The position numbers and the translations under genes were made by a program. The notes below the pieces were generated by a model. The model made no database searches. It saw only the letters and a list, made by a program, of their open reading frames with translations, and had not been told where the DNA came from. This document shows, piece after piece, positions 7,761-14,172 of a DNA stretch of 14,534 nucleotides (positions within the stretch are counted from its first letter, which is position 1; every line of letters starts with the position of its first letter). Origin of the DNA: Spongiibacteraceae bacterium. Its GTDB lineage: Bacteria; Pseudomonadota; Gammaproteobacteria; Pseudomonadales; PIVM01. The DNA lies in assembly GCA_030618505.1 (NCBI GenBank), contig JAUXDF010000037.1, positions 1 to 14,534 of the forward strand, given 5' to 3'.

Positions 7761-7947
7761 TGCCTGCTGTGTCGGGTTTTTTTACATGGCATAACTCATT
7801 GTAAAACATGATATTATTTGGTTTTCCGATGGTTTTTGCTGCTGTTTGCTATTAAAAGTGTGATCAGTGTCGCAAAACTTTACATAAGCGATCCTTCTAA
7901 AGAAAAGTCTTGTTATTAACTCTATGAATATTAAGATAAATATTAGT
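7761..7947. promoter_or_regulatory. Upstream regulatory region of the PEP-CTERM gene
   Basis: This AT-rich, gene-free stretch precedes the sigma-54 element. Sigma-54 promoters need an enhancer-binding protein site, usually 80-150 bases upstream, which places it around 7810-7890. A TGT-N11-ACA arrangement at about 7868-7884 (TGTCGCAAAACTTTACA) lies in that range and is a possible half-site pair, though the symmetry covers only the outer three bases on each side. No clear terminator for the preceding membrane-protein gene was found. Confidence 0.3.
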
Positions 7948-7964
7948 TTGGCCTGTTAATTGCT
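7948..7964 (+). promoter_or_regulatory. Sigma-54 (RpoN) -24/-12 promoter of the PEP-CTERM gene
   Basis: TTGGCCTGTTAATTGCT matches the sigma-54 consensus YTGGCACG-N4-TTGCW closely. The invariant GG (7950-7951) and GC (7962-7963) are separated by exactly ten bases, and 15 or more of the 17 positions fit. Transcription should start near 7974-7976, giving a leader of about 77 bases before ATG 8052. In PEP-CTERM/exosortase bacteria, RpoN with the PrsK/PrsR two-component pair is known to drive PEP-CTERM genes, so position and target both agree. Confidence 0.75.
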
Positions 7965-8008
7965 TATACGGTATTAGCTAAGAATGAGAAATCATTTTTT
8001 TGGTGGCT

Positions 8009-8025
8009 GGCGACGCAAAGTCGTT
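8009..8025 (+). promoter_or_regulatory. Leader hairpin with GACGCAAAG core, c-di-GMP-I riboswitch-like fragment
   Basis: In the PEP-CTERM leader, CGAC and GTCG (8011-8014, 8020-8023) enclose a GCAAA loop, extendable by two G-T wobbles. The GACGCAAAG core resembles the P1-side motif of c-di-GMP-I (GEMM) aptamers. The second helix with its GGGGUUACC-type receptor, and the GCACAGGGCAAACC segment, are absent, so it cannot be called a complete riboswitch. The ribosome site TAGGAG follows at 8036-8041. Confidence 0.3.
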
Positions 8026-8051
8026 TTAATAATCGTAGGAGTATTAGAAAG

Positions 8052-8870
8052 ATGAAATTACGAACATTGGTAGGGCTTATTGCTTTAACAAGCGCAAGTG
8101 TTGCTCAGGCTGGTTTTATAGTACCTGGTGACGACTGGACTATTTTTGGTGATGATAATGGTCATGTTGGTCCTGGTGTTGGTGGGCAGGCTTTCGATGC
8201 AGAATATCTTTTTTATAAGCTTGAGGGTGCTGAGTTGACTATTGGTTTGCAAACTGGTTTTGATATCAATACTGACGGTGGGTACAGGCATACTGATGGG
8301 AGAGATTATTTTGCCGGTGATATTGCGCTGTCATTTAATGGTTCCGATGGTTCTCCATCCTCCTATGAGTATGGCATCGATTTTGGCTTTTTAACCAAAG
8401 GTTGGAGTGGCAATACAGTTGATACCGGTACGGGCGATGGTGTTGATGATGCTGGTCTTTATCGCGTTGCCACGGATAGTGGCGACGTTGTTACTGGCTG
8501 GAGCAATGATGTCTACTATCGCCATCATATATCAGACCCATTTGCTATTAATGACGGAAGCCTTGTTAAAGAATTAATAGAAGGAAAAGACATAGAAGGT
8601 AAAGTTGACGAGAGCTATTACCGTACAGCTACCTTTGATCTGGTTGGTCTTGGTCTGAGCGATCCGTTCGAGCTTGATGCCCACTGGACGATGTCTTGTG
8701 GCAACGATGCCATTGATGGTTATGCAAGTGTACCCGAGTTGCTTGACGATTTACCCGGTGGCGACGATGCCATTGATGTAGTAAGTGTACCAGAGCCAGA
8801 ATCTATAGCTCTGTTAGGTTTAGGTCTGCTTGGCTTGGGTTTTGCCCGTCGCCGTTCAATCAAGGCCTAG
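8052..8870 (+). CDS. PEP-CTERM sorting-domain surface protein
   Basis: This 272-residue secreted protein has an N-terminal signal peptide (KLRTLVGLIALTSASVAQA, cleavage before GF). Its C-terminal sorting signal is VPEPESIALLGLGLLGLGFARRR: PEP motif, hydrophobic helix, basic cluster. An exosortase (EpsH/XrtA type) cuts at the PEP motif; none is in the window. The mature domain is acidic and rich in Gly and Asp (about residues 22-225). Motifs such as YFAGDIALSFNG, YEYGIDFG and HWTMSCGNDAIDG recur in PEP-CTERM proteins of this kind, though the fold's function is unknown. Such proteins associate with exopolysaccharide or flocs. Residues from GNDAID to the PEP motif are duplicated in tandem, leaving a decoy SVPEL before the true SVPEP. 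Start ATG follows TAGGAG at 8036. It is probably monocistronic, driven by the sigma-54 promoter upstream. Confidence 0.92.
   Translation: MKLRTLVGLIALTSASVAQAGFIVPGDDWTIFGDDNGHVGPGVGGQAFDAEYLFYKLEGAELTIGLQTGFDINTDGGYRHTDGRDYFAGDIALSFNGSDGSPSSYEYGIDFGFLTKGWSGNTVDTGTGDGVDDAGLYRVATDSGDVVTGWSNDVYYRHHISDPFAINDGSLVKELIEGKDIEGKVDESYYRTATFDLVGLGLSDPFELDAHWTMSCGNDAIDGYASVPELLDDLPGGDDAIDVVSVPEPESIALLGLGLLGLGFARRRSIKA
8700..8796 (+). repeat. Imperfect tandem duplication (about 57-60 bases) inside the PEP-CTERM gene
   Basis: GGCAACGATGCCATTGATGG (8700-8719) recurs as GGCGACGATGCCATTGATGT (8760-8779) with 18 of 20 identities, exactly 20 codons later. The following AAGTGTACC-GAG segment recurs at a 57-base offset, so one codon was lost in the second copy. 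The protein copies read GNDAIDGYASVPEL and GDDAIDVVSVPEP. It arose in frame, just upstream of the sorting signal. Confidence 0.85.
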
Positions 8871-8876
8871 TGATTT

Positions 8877-8908
8877 GACTGCTTTTGTCTTTCTGGACGA
8901 GAGCAGTC
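8877..8908. terminator. Hairpin between converging PEP-CTERM and yejK genes
   Basis: A perfect seven-base inverted repeat, GACTGCT and AGCAGTC (8877-8883 and 8902-8908), with a nested GTC/GAC pair, lies in the 56-base gap between two stop codons. Neither strand has a proper T-tract after it, so it may be a weak bidirectional terminator or an mRNA 3'-end stabilising stem. Confidence 0.4.
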
Positions 8909-8926
8909 TATCCTCTTCCCCCTGTT

Positions 8927-9925
8927 TTATTCCCCAGCTTTACTGAGCTGTTCCTTCAAGGATTTCGGAATCTGCTTAATAGTCAGCGTCCCGGATTGAG
9001 CATCATATTGAATATGCTCACCAAACATATCCGCTGAAAAGCTGATGCTGATATTTTTGTCCCGCCCAAAAAAGCGAATATAGCGCTTCAGACTGGCGCG
9101 ATCTGTGTGAAGCTCCTCTTTTACTGTTTGTTGTTTGTCTGCGACAAAGTCAGCAAATTGTTGTGGCGCCTCCTCATTGAGCTGACTGGATATCTCCTTG
9201 ATAAGTACTGGTGCTCCGTGGCTATCTTGTTCAATGCAGTAGTCCAGCAATTTTGTTTTGTATTCCCGGCAGTCTTCTTCGGGTAGGTTTTCGGTAAACT
9301 GATCAACAATGCCTAAAAATTCCCGGGTGTCTTCTACCAGATCCAGCCCAGCGGAAAAACCACAGAGTTGGGTGAAGGCCTCGCTCAGTTCTTTGTTGCC
9401 CCGGGCCGTTAGCAGCGACATATATTTTTGTGAGTCTTGTTCTTGCCACTCGTCAATATTGATACGCACAGCGTACTGTAGCTTGCTGGCCTCGATGAAA
9501 CGGCTGGTTTCAACTTCAAGGTTGTTGGCAATATGTTGGGCCTCCTCATGGCGAATCCAGAAGATATAAAATTGATCCTGCTCCAGAACCCGGTCCATCG
9601 CTATCAGCAGATGAGCTTGAAAGCCATCCTCCGTGGAGTCGAGTTTTATTTTTAGCTGATCAACGATGCTTTTGCTGAGGCTATGAAAAGATGAGCCGGC
9701 TTTGCAGTGGTCTTTAAGCCAGGCAGGTAAGGGATTGTCGGTAAGTTCTGTGTCAAAATGCCCGTATTGCTTTTGGCTTCGCCCCAGGAAGATGCGTTTG
9801 AGTTGCTCGAACAGTGATGCGATAGGGCCTTCGGTATTATTTTCCTCTTCCTTTATTTGGCGGCTAATCTGTTCATTGGCGGAGCTTCGTTCTATCTTGT
9901 GGATAATGCAGTGTTTTAATGTCAT
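8927..9925 (-). CDS. yejK: Nucleoid-associated protein YejK/NdpA family
   Basis: At 332 residues the protein matches the length of E. coli YejK (335) and shares its landmarks. These are an N-terminal H-I-I-H-K-I opening, a central RINIDEWQEQDSQKYMSLL segment (RIDLTEWE... in E. coli), a SAGLD segment, FADFVADK in the C-terminal third, and the ending LTIKQIPKSLKEQL (LTIKGTPPNLRDQL in E. coli). YejK binds DNA and is spread through the nucleoid; its exact role is not settled. There is no signal peptide or membrane segment. The ATG at 9925 has no strong Shine-Dalgarno site. It lies 49 bases after the nitroreductase-like gene on the same strand and may be read from the same transcript, with a promoter of its own also possible in that gap. 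Confidence 0.88.
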   Translation of the reverse strand: MTLKHCIIHKIERSSANEQISRQIKEEENNTEGPIASLFEQLKRIFLGRSQKQYGHFDTELTDNPLPAWLKDHCKAGSSFHSLSKSIVDQLKIKLDSTEDGFQAHLLIAMDRVLEQDQFYIFWIRHEEAQHIANNLEVETSRFIEASKLQYAVRINIDEWQEQDSQKYMSLLTARGNKELSEAFTQLCGFSAGLDLVEDTREFLGIVDQFTENLPEEDCREYKTKLLDYCIEQDSHGAPVLIKEISSQLNEEAPQQFADFVADKQQTVKEELHTDRASLKRYIRFFGRDKNISISFSADMFGEHIQYDAQSGTLTIKQIPKSLKEQLSKAGE

Positions 9926-9974
9926 TGATAAACTACTTGTAAGCAGGAGGGAAGAAAGCGCCGTTATTGTTGGC

Positions 9975-10490
9975 TTAGGCGGCCTTGTTTAGTTTCGCGT
10001 TGGTTGGCTCGCACAGAAAAACGGGGATATTTCTGTCGGTGCGAGCCTGGTATTCATCATAGTCGGGGTAGAGGGTGAGTATGTGTGGCCATAACAGGCG
10101 CTTTTCATCATCGTCGAGCTGGCGAGCTCGCATCTGTCGAGTTTTCCCAGTGACCATGATATCAATCTCCGGGTTGGCCTTAATGTTGTAATACCACAAA
10201 GGGTGTTCATCCATGCCGCCCTGAGAGGCGATTAGTAATACATTGCCTTTATAGGGGATATGTATCAGGGCGATTTCTCGTCTTTTTCCTGATTTTGCTC
10301 CCGTCATACCAATCAGGCAAATGGGGTAGCCACCTGGGAAGTTCTTCAATAGTCGCCCTTTGCTAATTTTGTACATCCAGACATTAAAGCGGGTATAGGT
10401 CTTGATGATTTTACGTGTCAGTGGCACCCATTTTTTTGGGATTTCCTGCACATCCTGGCGCTTTGTTTTGATGTAGTCAAACTTGCTCAC
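9975..10490 (-). CDS. Deazaflavin (F420)-type nitroreductase-like protein, DUF385/DDN family
   Basis: The 171-residue protein has the motif order of the split-barrel deazaflavin-dependent reductases. It shows GMTGAKSGKRRE (residues 61-72), LLIASQGG (85-92) followed by HPLWYYNIKANPEID (96-110), a REDUCTASE-like RARQLDDDEKRLLW helix (121-134) and the ending YQARTDRNIPVFLCEP. In actinobacteria such proteins (Ddn and relatives) use F420H2 to reduce quinones and nitroaromatics; some homologues bind heme, flavin or fatty acids instead. Cofactor and substrate are not shown by the sequence, and no F420 biosynthesis gene is in the window. The start is GTG at 10490, five bases after TGGAG, a good site. 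It sits 105 bases after the glutamine amidotransferase gene and 49 before yejK on the same strand, so an operon of three is plausible. Confidence 0.82.
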   Translation of the reverse strand: MSKFDYIKTKRQDVQEIPKKWVPLTRKIIKTYTRFNVWMYKISKGRLLKNFPGGYPICLIGMTGAKSGKRREIALIHIPYKGNVLLIASQGGMDEHPLWYYNIKANPEIDIMVTGKTRQMRARQLDDDEKRLLWPHILTLYPDYDEYQARTDRNIPVFLCEPTNAKLNKAA

Positions 10491-10595
10491 GGGGACTCCA
10501 GAAATCCGGGTGATAGAGGGAGGAGCATCATAGCGAAGTTCTAATGCTGCTGTATAGAGGCCGGCTCTTGGTTTGTTGATATTGCTGGTTTAATG

Positions 10596-11315
10596 CTAGG
10601 TGAATAAAACCCGATCAACAAATTTTCGCACCAGAGCATTGGACTCGGGTGTTTCCTGGGCGGATGATAGTATCTCGTCCAGGTGCTGATCTCCTTGCGT
10701 ATAATGGCTTTTGTATATCGTCAGACGCTCGACCAATATGGTTCTATCTACCTCGGGGTGAAATTGAAAGGCCCAAAAAGGTTTGTCTTTCACCTTAAAG
10801 GCATGGGGGCAAGCTTTGGTATATGCCAGCAGTTGGCACTGCTTTGGTAGCGTGGGTGCCCGCTCTCGGTGTACGGCGACAGCGAGAAAATTATCCTCGG
10901 TATCAGCAAAGAGTAAATCGCTCTTGGCTGCAGCGCTTAGGGATATGGGTATGGAGCCCATTTCGAAATCTTTTTTATCACGGATGATCTTGCCGCCGAG
11001 TGCCAACACCGCTAACTGAAAGCCAAAGCAGGAGGCAAAAACAGGTAGGGCGATATCAATGCAATGGCTTAGCAAGCGAACGCATGAGTGGATAAAGGGG
11101 TAGTTGTCAGGTTCAAGTACACTTGCCTCACTTGCTCCGCCAACCATTAGTGCGTCATAATCTTCTAAAACGCTGTGATCAAAGAGTGGGCGGTCAAAAA
11201 CATTAAGGACAGTAAAGTGCGCAAGGGAAAGGCCGCTGAACTGAACAAAGCTGTTGAGTTCTTCCTGTCGTACTCTTTGCTCATTTCTAATTTGCAGTAA
11301 TAGTATTTTTATCAT
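10596..11315 (-). CDS. Class I glutamine amidotransferase, GMP-synthase-like, stand-alone
   Basis: The 239-residue protein is a single class I (triad) glutamine amidotransferase domain. The nucleophile elbow is FASCFGFQLA with Cys96, and His186 and Glu188 lie in FQFHPEVD, which completes the triad. The first elbow residue, normally Gly (GxCxGxQ), is Ala94. AVAVHRERAPTLPKQCQLLA fits the region before the His/Glu motif. It resembles the GMP-synthase glutaminase group but carries no synthetase domain, so the ammonia acceptor or substrate (for example gamma-glutamyl compounds, as in PuuD-like hydrolases) is unknown. The ATG at 11315 has no strong ribosome site. It is divergent from the hybrid histidine kinase and is probably the first gene of the three-gene minus-strand cluster ending in yejK. 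Confidence 0.85.
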   Translation of the reverse strand: MIKILLLQIRNEQRVRQEELNSFVQFSGLSLAHFTVLNVFDRPLFDHSVLEDYDALMVGGASEASVLEPDNYPFIHSCVRLLSHCIDIALPVFASCFGFQLAVLALGGKIIRDKKDFEMGSIPISLSAAAKSDLLFADTEDNFLAVAVHRERAPTLPKQCQLLAYTKACPHAFKVKDKPFWAFQFHPEVDRTILVERLTIYKSHYTQGDQHLDEILSSAQETPESNALVRKFVDRVLFT

Positions 11316-11493
11316 TCGCGTGTTTCGGCTTGTAGACGTAATTTAGGGCTCATTGTATATGTGAAATCAATAAGACTGTATCGGATAATCGCCAATTGTT
11401 ATAATCGGGAATTAATGCCCGCTAAGTGGTGTAAATAATACCCATTCTGTTACCTTGGCTCGCTCTCGGTACTGGACTTGAAGAGTGCACATT
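11316..11493. promoter_or_regulatory. Divergent promoter region, amidotransferase / hybrid kinase
   Basis: A TATAAT hexamer (11400-11405) is a good -10 for the plus strand, but the -35 position (about 11377) is poor. Immediately after it, CGGG-AATTAATG-CCCG (11406-11421) forms a small inverted repeat that could be an operator or leader hairpin. On the minus strand, TACAAT (11352-11357) is a possible -10 for the amidotransferase. GAAGAG at 11480-11485 is the likely ribosome site for ATG 11494. Confidence 0.4.
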
Positions 11494-13866
11494 ATGTCCC
11501 GCTATTGGAAATCAATAATAATTTTTTTTGTAGTGATGGCTGGAATTCTTATTGTTGCTGCTATTGTTACGACTCCCCGCGTTGTTGGAGAAAATGTAGA
11601 AAAAAAAGCAGCGCTGATTGGTTTTGAAGATGATTTTCTTGCGCTTGGGGAGTTTACTCAATACATCAAGGAGGAGGGGAGGGTACTTCATCCTGAAGAA
11701 CTCCTGAAGCAAGCGGAGCAGCTTTCCTGGGTCGATGCGATTGATGATAGTGTTACCGTTGGCTTTGTTGAGGGGGCTTACTGGTTTCGGCTTAGTTTTG
11801 CGACACAGACGCTTTCCTCAGTTGAGTGGGTGATCGGGATTACACACCCCTCCTTGGCCAGGGTTGATGCCTACATCTATGAAAATGAGCATTTGGTCGC
11901 CCATGAGTTGTTTGGTAACCGCTTCCCTTTTGGACAGAGGCCGGCGGCGCATGATGGCTTTATTATTCCACTTAAATTAAAGGAAAATAGCCGCTATCAG
12001 CTGTTTTTTCGAGCGGAGTCGGATACTTTATTAGACTTTCCGATTTTTGCCCAGCGTCAGGTACGTCTTCTTGAGGGGGAGTCGCTGAAGAGTTTGAAGT
12101 TGGGTGCCTACTATGGCGTGGCTTTTATTATTGCCCTCTATAATTTGTTCCTGTTTTTTACCACTCGGATTTTTGCCTATTTGTATTACGTGTTTTTTGT
12201 TATCTCCTGTGCTGTGTTTCAAGGTTCGGTGGATGGATCTGGTTTTCATTATGGATGGCCGAATTTCCCCGCATTTAATGCCTATGGTTTGGGACTCAGT
12301 GCTCTATGTGTTCATTTGTTTGCTACCTTATTCGCCAAGAGTTTTCTTGGCCTGACGGATCGTACAGATTTTCTTTGTCGTTATTTTTTTGTCCAAACTG
12401 CCCTCTGTCTTTTTGGCATCGTACTGGCGTTTTTTGTCTCTCAGCCCGTGGTGTTGAATTATGCTGCATGGCTAGCGATATTTGTTTACCCCGGTTTTCT
12501 GTTTGCGGGTTTAATTGTCTGGCGCCGCGGTAATCCTTTTGCCAAGTACTTTACGCTGGCGTGGTCGGTATTGTGTTTCTTTGCAGTGTGGGTGGGGGTT
12601 GCTGCCTCCGGGCTTGTTAATGTGCCGATTAATAATATATGGGATTGGTTGCGATTTGGCATACTGCTGGAAATGATTATTTTGGCTTTTGCGCTGGCAG
12701 CAAGAATAGAAGTGCTGGTTCGGGAGGATCAAAAAACAAGGGCGCAGAGCCAGGCTAAAAGTGATTTTATTGCCAAAGTGAGCCACGAGTTGCGCACGCC
12801 AATTAATGGTATTCTGGGAATGTCAGATTTGATGGCGGGGGTTTTAAAGGGGGATACCGAACGCCATTATAACGAGGTCATTCGTCAATCTGGAGAGGCT
12901 TTGGTCGGCGTGTTAAACGATATCCTGGACTCAGCAAAAATCGAGGCTAATAAGCTGCAGATAGAAAGCATTCCCTTTGATTTGCATGAGCTGACGGCCA
13001 GCTCAATGGGAGTGATTGAGGCGCAAACCATTCTTCATAACATCAGGGCTGAAATAAGTATTGATAATGACGTGCCTCTTTATGTGAAAGGCGACCCTCA
13101 GCGGATAAAGCAGTTGCTGAGTAACCTGCTGAGCAATGCGATAAAGTTTACCGAACATGGCAATATCTCCGTACATGTTCACAAGCAAGGGGATAGTATT
13201 CTGTTTGAAGTGAGTGATACGGGCATTGGCCTGAGCAGAGCAGAGCAGGACAAGTTGTTTCAGCCTTATTCTCAGGCGAAGGTAAGTACCAGTAGAAAAT
13301 TTGGTGGCACCGGTTTGGGCTTATATATCTGTGGCTGCCTGGTGGAGTTAATGGGTGGTGATATTGGTGTGATCAGCGAGCCTGGAGTGGGCTCAACATT
13401 TTGGTTTTCATTGCCCCTGGAGGAGAGTCAGGCAATGAAAAACCTGGAACAGAGCGCTGGGCGGGAAATTACCGCCAATGTAGGCTCTGTTTCGGTGCTG
13501 GTGGCAGAAGATGATGATGTCAGTCGCTTGGTTATCAAAAAGCTGCTGGAAAAGCATGGCCATCATGTTGTGGCTGTTACTAATGGTATGCAGGCTGTGA
13601 GTGAAGTGATAAATAATTATGACAATTATCAGCTGGTTCTGATGGATTGTGAAATGCCAAAGATGGATGGTTATACTGCCAGTGAAAAAATACGTATTTA
13701 TGAGCGTGATAATTATAAGCAGCGTAAGCCGATTGTTGCCTTGAGTGCCCATGCCTTTGAAAGCTATCGAAAGCAATGTTTGCAGTCGGGAATGGACGAG
13801 CTGGTGACAAAGCCGATCAGTGAGGAAAATATTCTACTTACCTTGGATAAATATTGTATAAGCTGA
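11494..13866 (+). CDS. 7TMR-DISM hybrid histidine kinase with receiver domain
   Basis: This is a 790-residue membrane sensor. An N-terminal helix (~8-27) leads to a periplasmic DISM2-type beta-sandwich (about 45-190; GAYWFRLSF is typical), which in this family may bind carbohydrate-like ligands. About seven helices follow (~205-405) as the 7TMR-DISM block. Cytoplasmic parts in order are HisKA with His431 in KVSHELRTP, an ATPase domain (N548, DTGIG at 575-579, GGTGLGL at 604-610) and a receiver (acidic EDD at 672-674, phospho-acceptor Asp718 in LMDCEMPKMDG, Lys773 in TKP). No Hpt domain is present, so onward phosphotransfer needs a separate protein. ATG 11494 is chosen over an upstream GTG (11485) because GAAGAG overlaps that GTG and spaces well with the ATG. 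No cognate regulator lies next to it, and the signal is unknown. Confidence 0.92.
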   Translation: MSRYWKSIIIFFVVMAGILIVAAIVTTPRVVGENVEKKAALIGFEDDFLALGEFTQYIKEEGRVLHPEELLKQAEQLSWVDAIDDSVTVGFVEGAYWFRLSFATQTLSSVEWVIGITHPSLARVDAYIYENEHLVAHELFGNRFPFGQRPAAHDGFIIPLKLKENSRYQLFFRAESDTLLDFPIFAQRQVRLLEGESLKSLKLGAYYGVAFIIALYNLFLFFTTRIFAYLYYVFFVISCAVFQGSVDGSGFHYGWPNFPAFNAYGLGLSALCVHLFATLFAKSFLGLTDRTDFLCRYFFVQTALCLFGIVLAFFVSQPVVLNYAAWLAIFVYPGFLFAGLIVWRRGNPFAKYFTLAWSVLCFFAVWVGVAASGLVNVPINNIWDWLRFGILLEMIILAFALAARIEVLVREDQKTRAQSQAKSDFIAKVSHELRTPINGILGMSDLMAGVLKGDTERHYNEVIRQSGEALVGVLNDILDSAKIEANKLQIESIPFDLHELTASSMGVIEAQTILHNIRAEISIDNDVPLYVKGDPQRIKQLLSNLLSNAIKFTEHGNISVHVHKQGDSILFEVSDTGIGLSRAEQDKLFQPYSQAKVSTSRKFGGTGLGLYICGCLVELMGGDIGVISEPGVGSTFWFSLPLEESQAMKNLEQSAGREITANVGSVSVLVAEDDDVSRLVIKKLLEKHGHHVVAVTNGMQAVSEVINNYDNYQLVLMDCEMPKMDGYTASEKIRIYERDNYKQRKPIVALSAHAFESYRKQCLQSGMDELVTKPISEENILLTLDKYCIS

Positions 13867-14172
13867 GTGGCGTCTTTCAGATACAGGCGGGGGTGTAGTG
13901 TGTGCAAGGGTGCGGTGGGTGGCAGGCCACTGGAGTCTAGCGGTGTTGTTAGTCTCTCAGACTGATGCCAAGGCCTTGGCTAATGCTTGTTTGTCAGAGT
14001 TGTCGGGGTTTGTCGGCTATGTTAATCTGCCCTTCGGTATAAGGTAAGAATAAGAGCGTGTTGGCGGTCAGTGCCCTTGTAAAAACATAAAAATAACAAG
14101 CGGTTACTTAAATCATAAGGTTCTTTTGGATAGCAGTTGTTATCAAAGTAAAGTAGTCGGGAGAATCAAACA
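13867..14172. other. 306-base gene-free interval with three small hairpins
   Basis: No ORF of note is present. Three inverted repeats cluster after the hybrid kinase: GTGG-CAGG-CCAC (13919-13930), AGTCT-CTC-AGACT (13951-13963) and a perfect 14-base palindrome, GCCAAGGCCTTGGC (13967-13980), followed by moderately T-rich sequence. Together they may terminate the kinase transcript. The second half is AT-rich and should contain the acyltransferase promoter, which I cannot place. GGGAGA near 14159-14164 is the ribosome site for ATG 14173. Confidence 0.4.

Noticed and set aside
7828..7852. A second sigma-54-like element (TGG...TTTGC) upstream of the PEP-CTERM promoter
   Set aside because: The GG and GC dinucleotides are not ten bases apart in any register.
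7965..8051. A complete c-di-GMP-I riboswitch in the PEP-CTERM leader
   Set aside because: Only the GACGCAAAG hairpin is present; the segment before it and the second helix with its receptor are missing. The fragment is kept as a low-confidence feature.
11439..11445. TACCCAT, matching the NarL heptamer TACYYMT, in front of the hybrid kinase
   Set aside because: There is no second heptamer in the 7-2-7 arrangement, and a single degenerate heptamer is expected often by chance.
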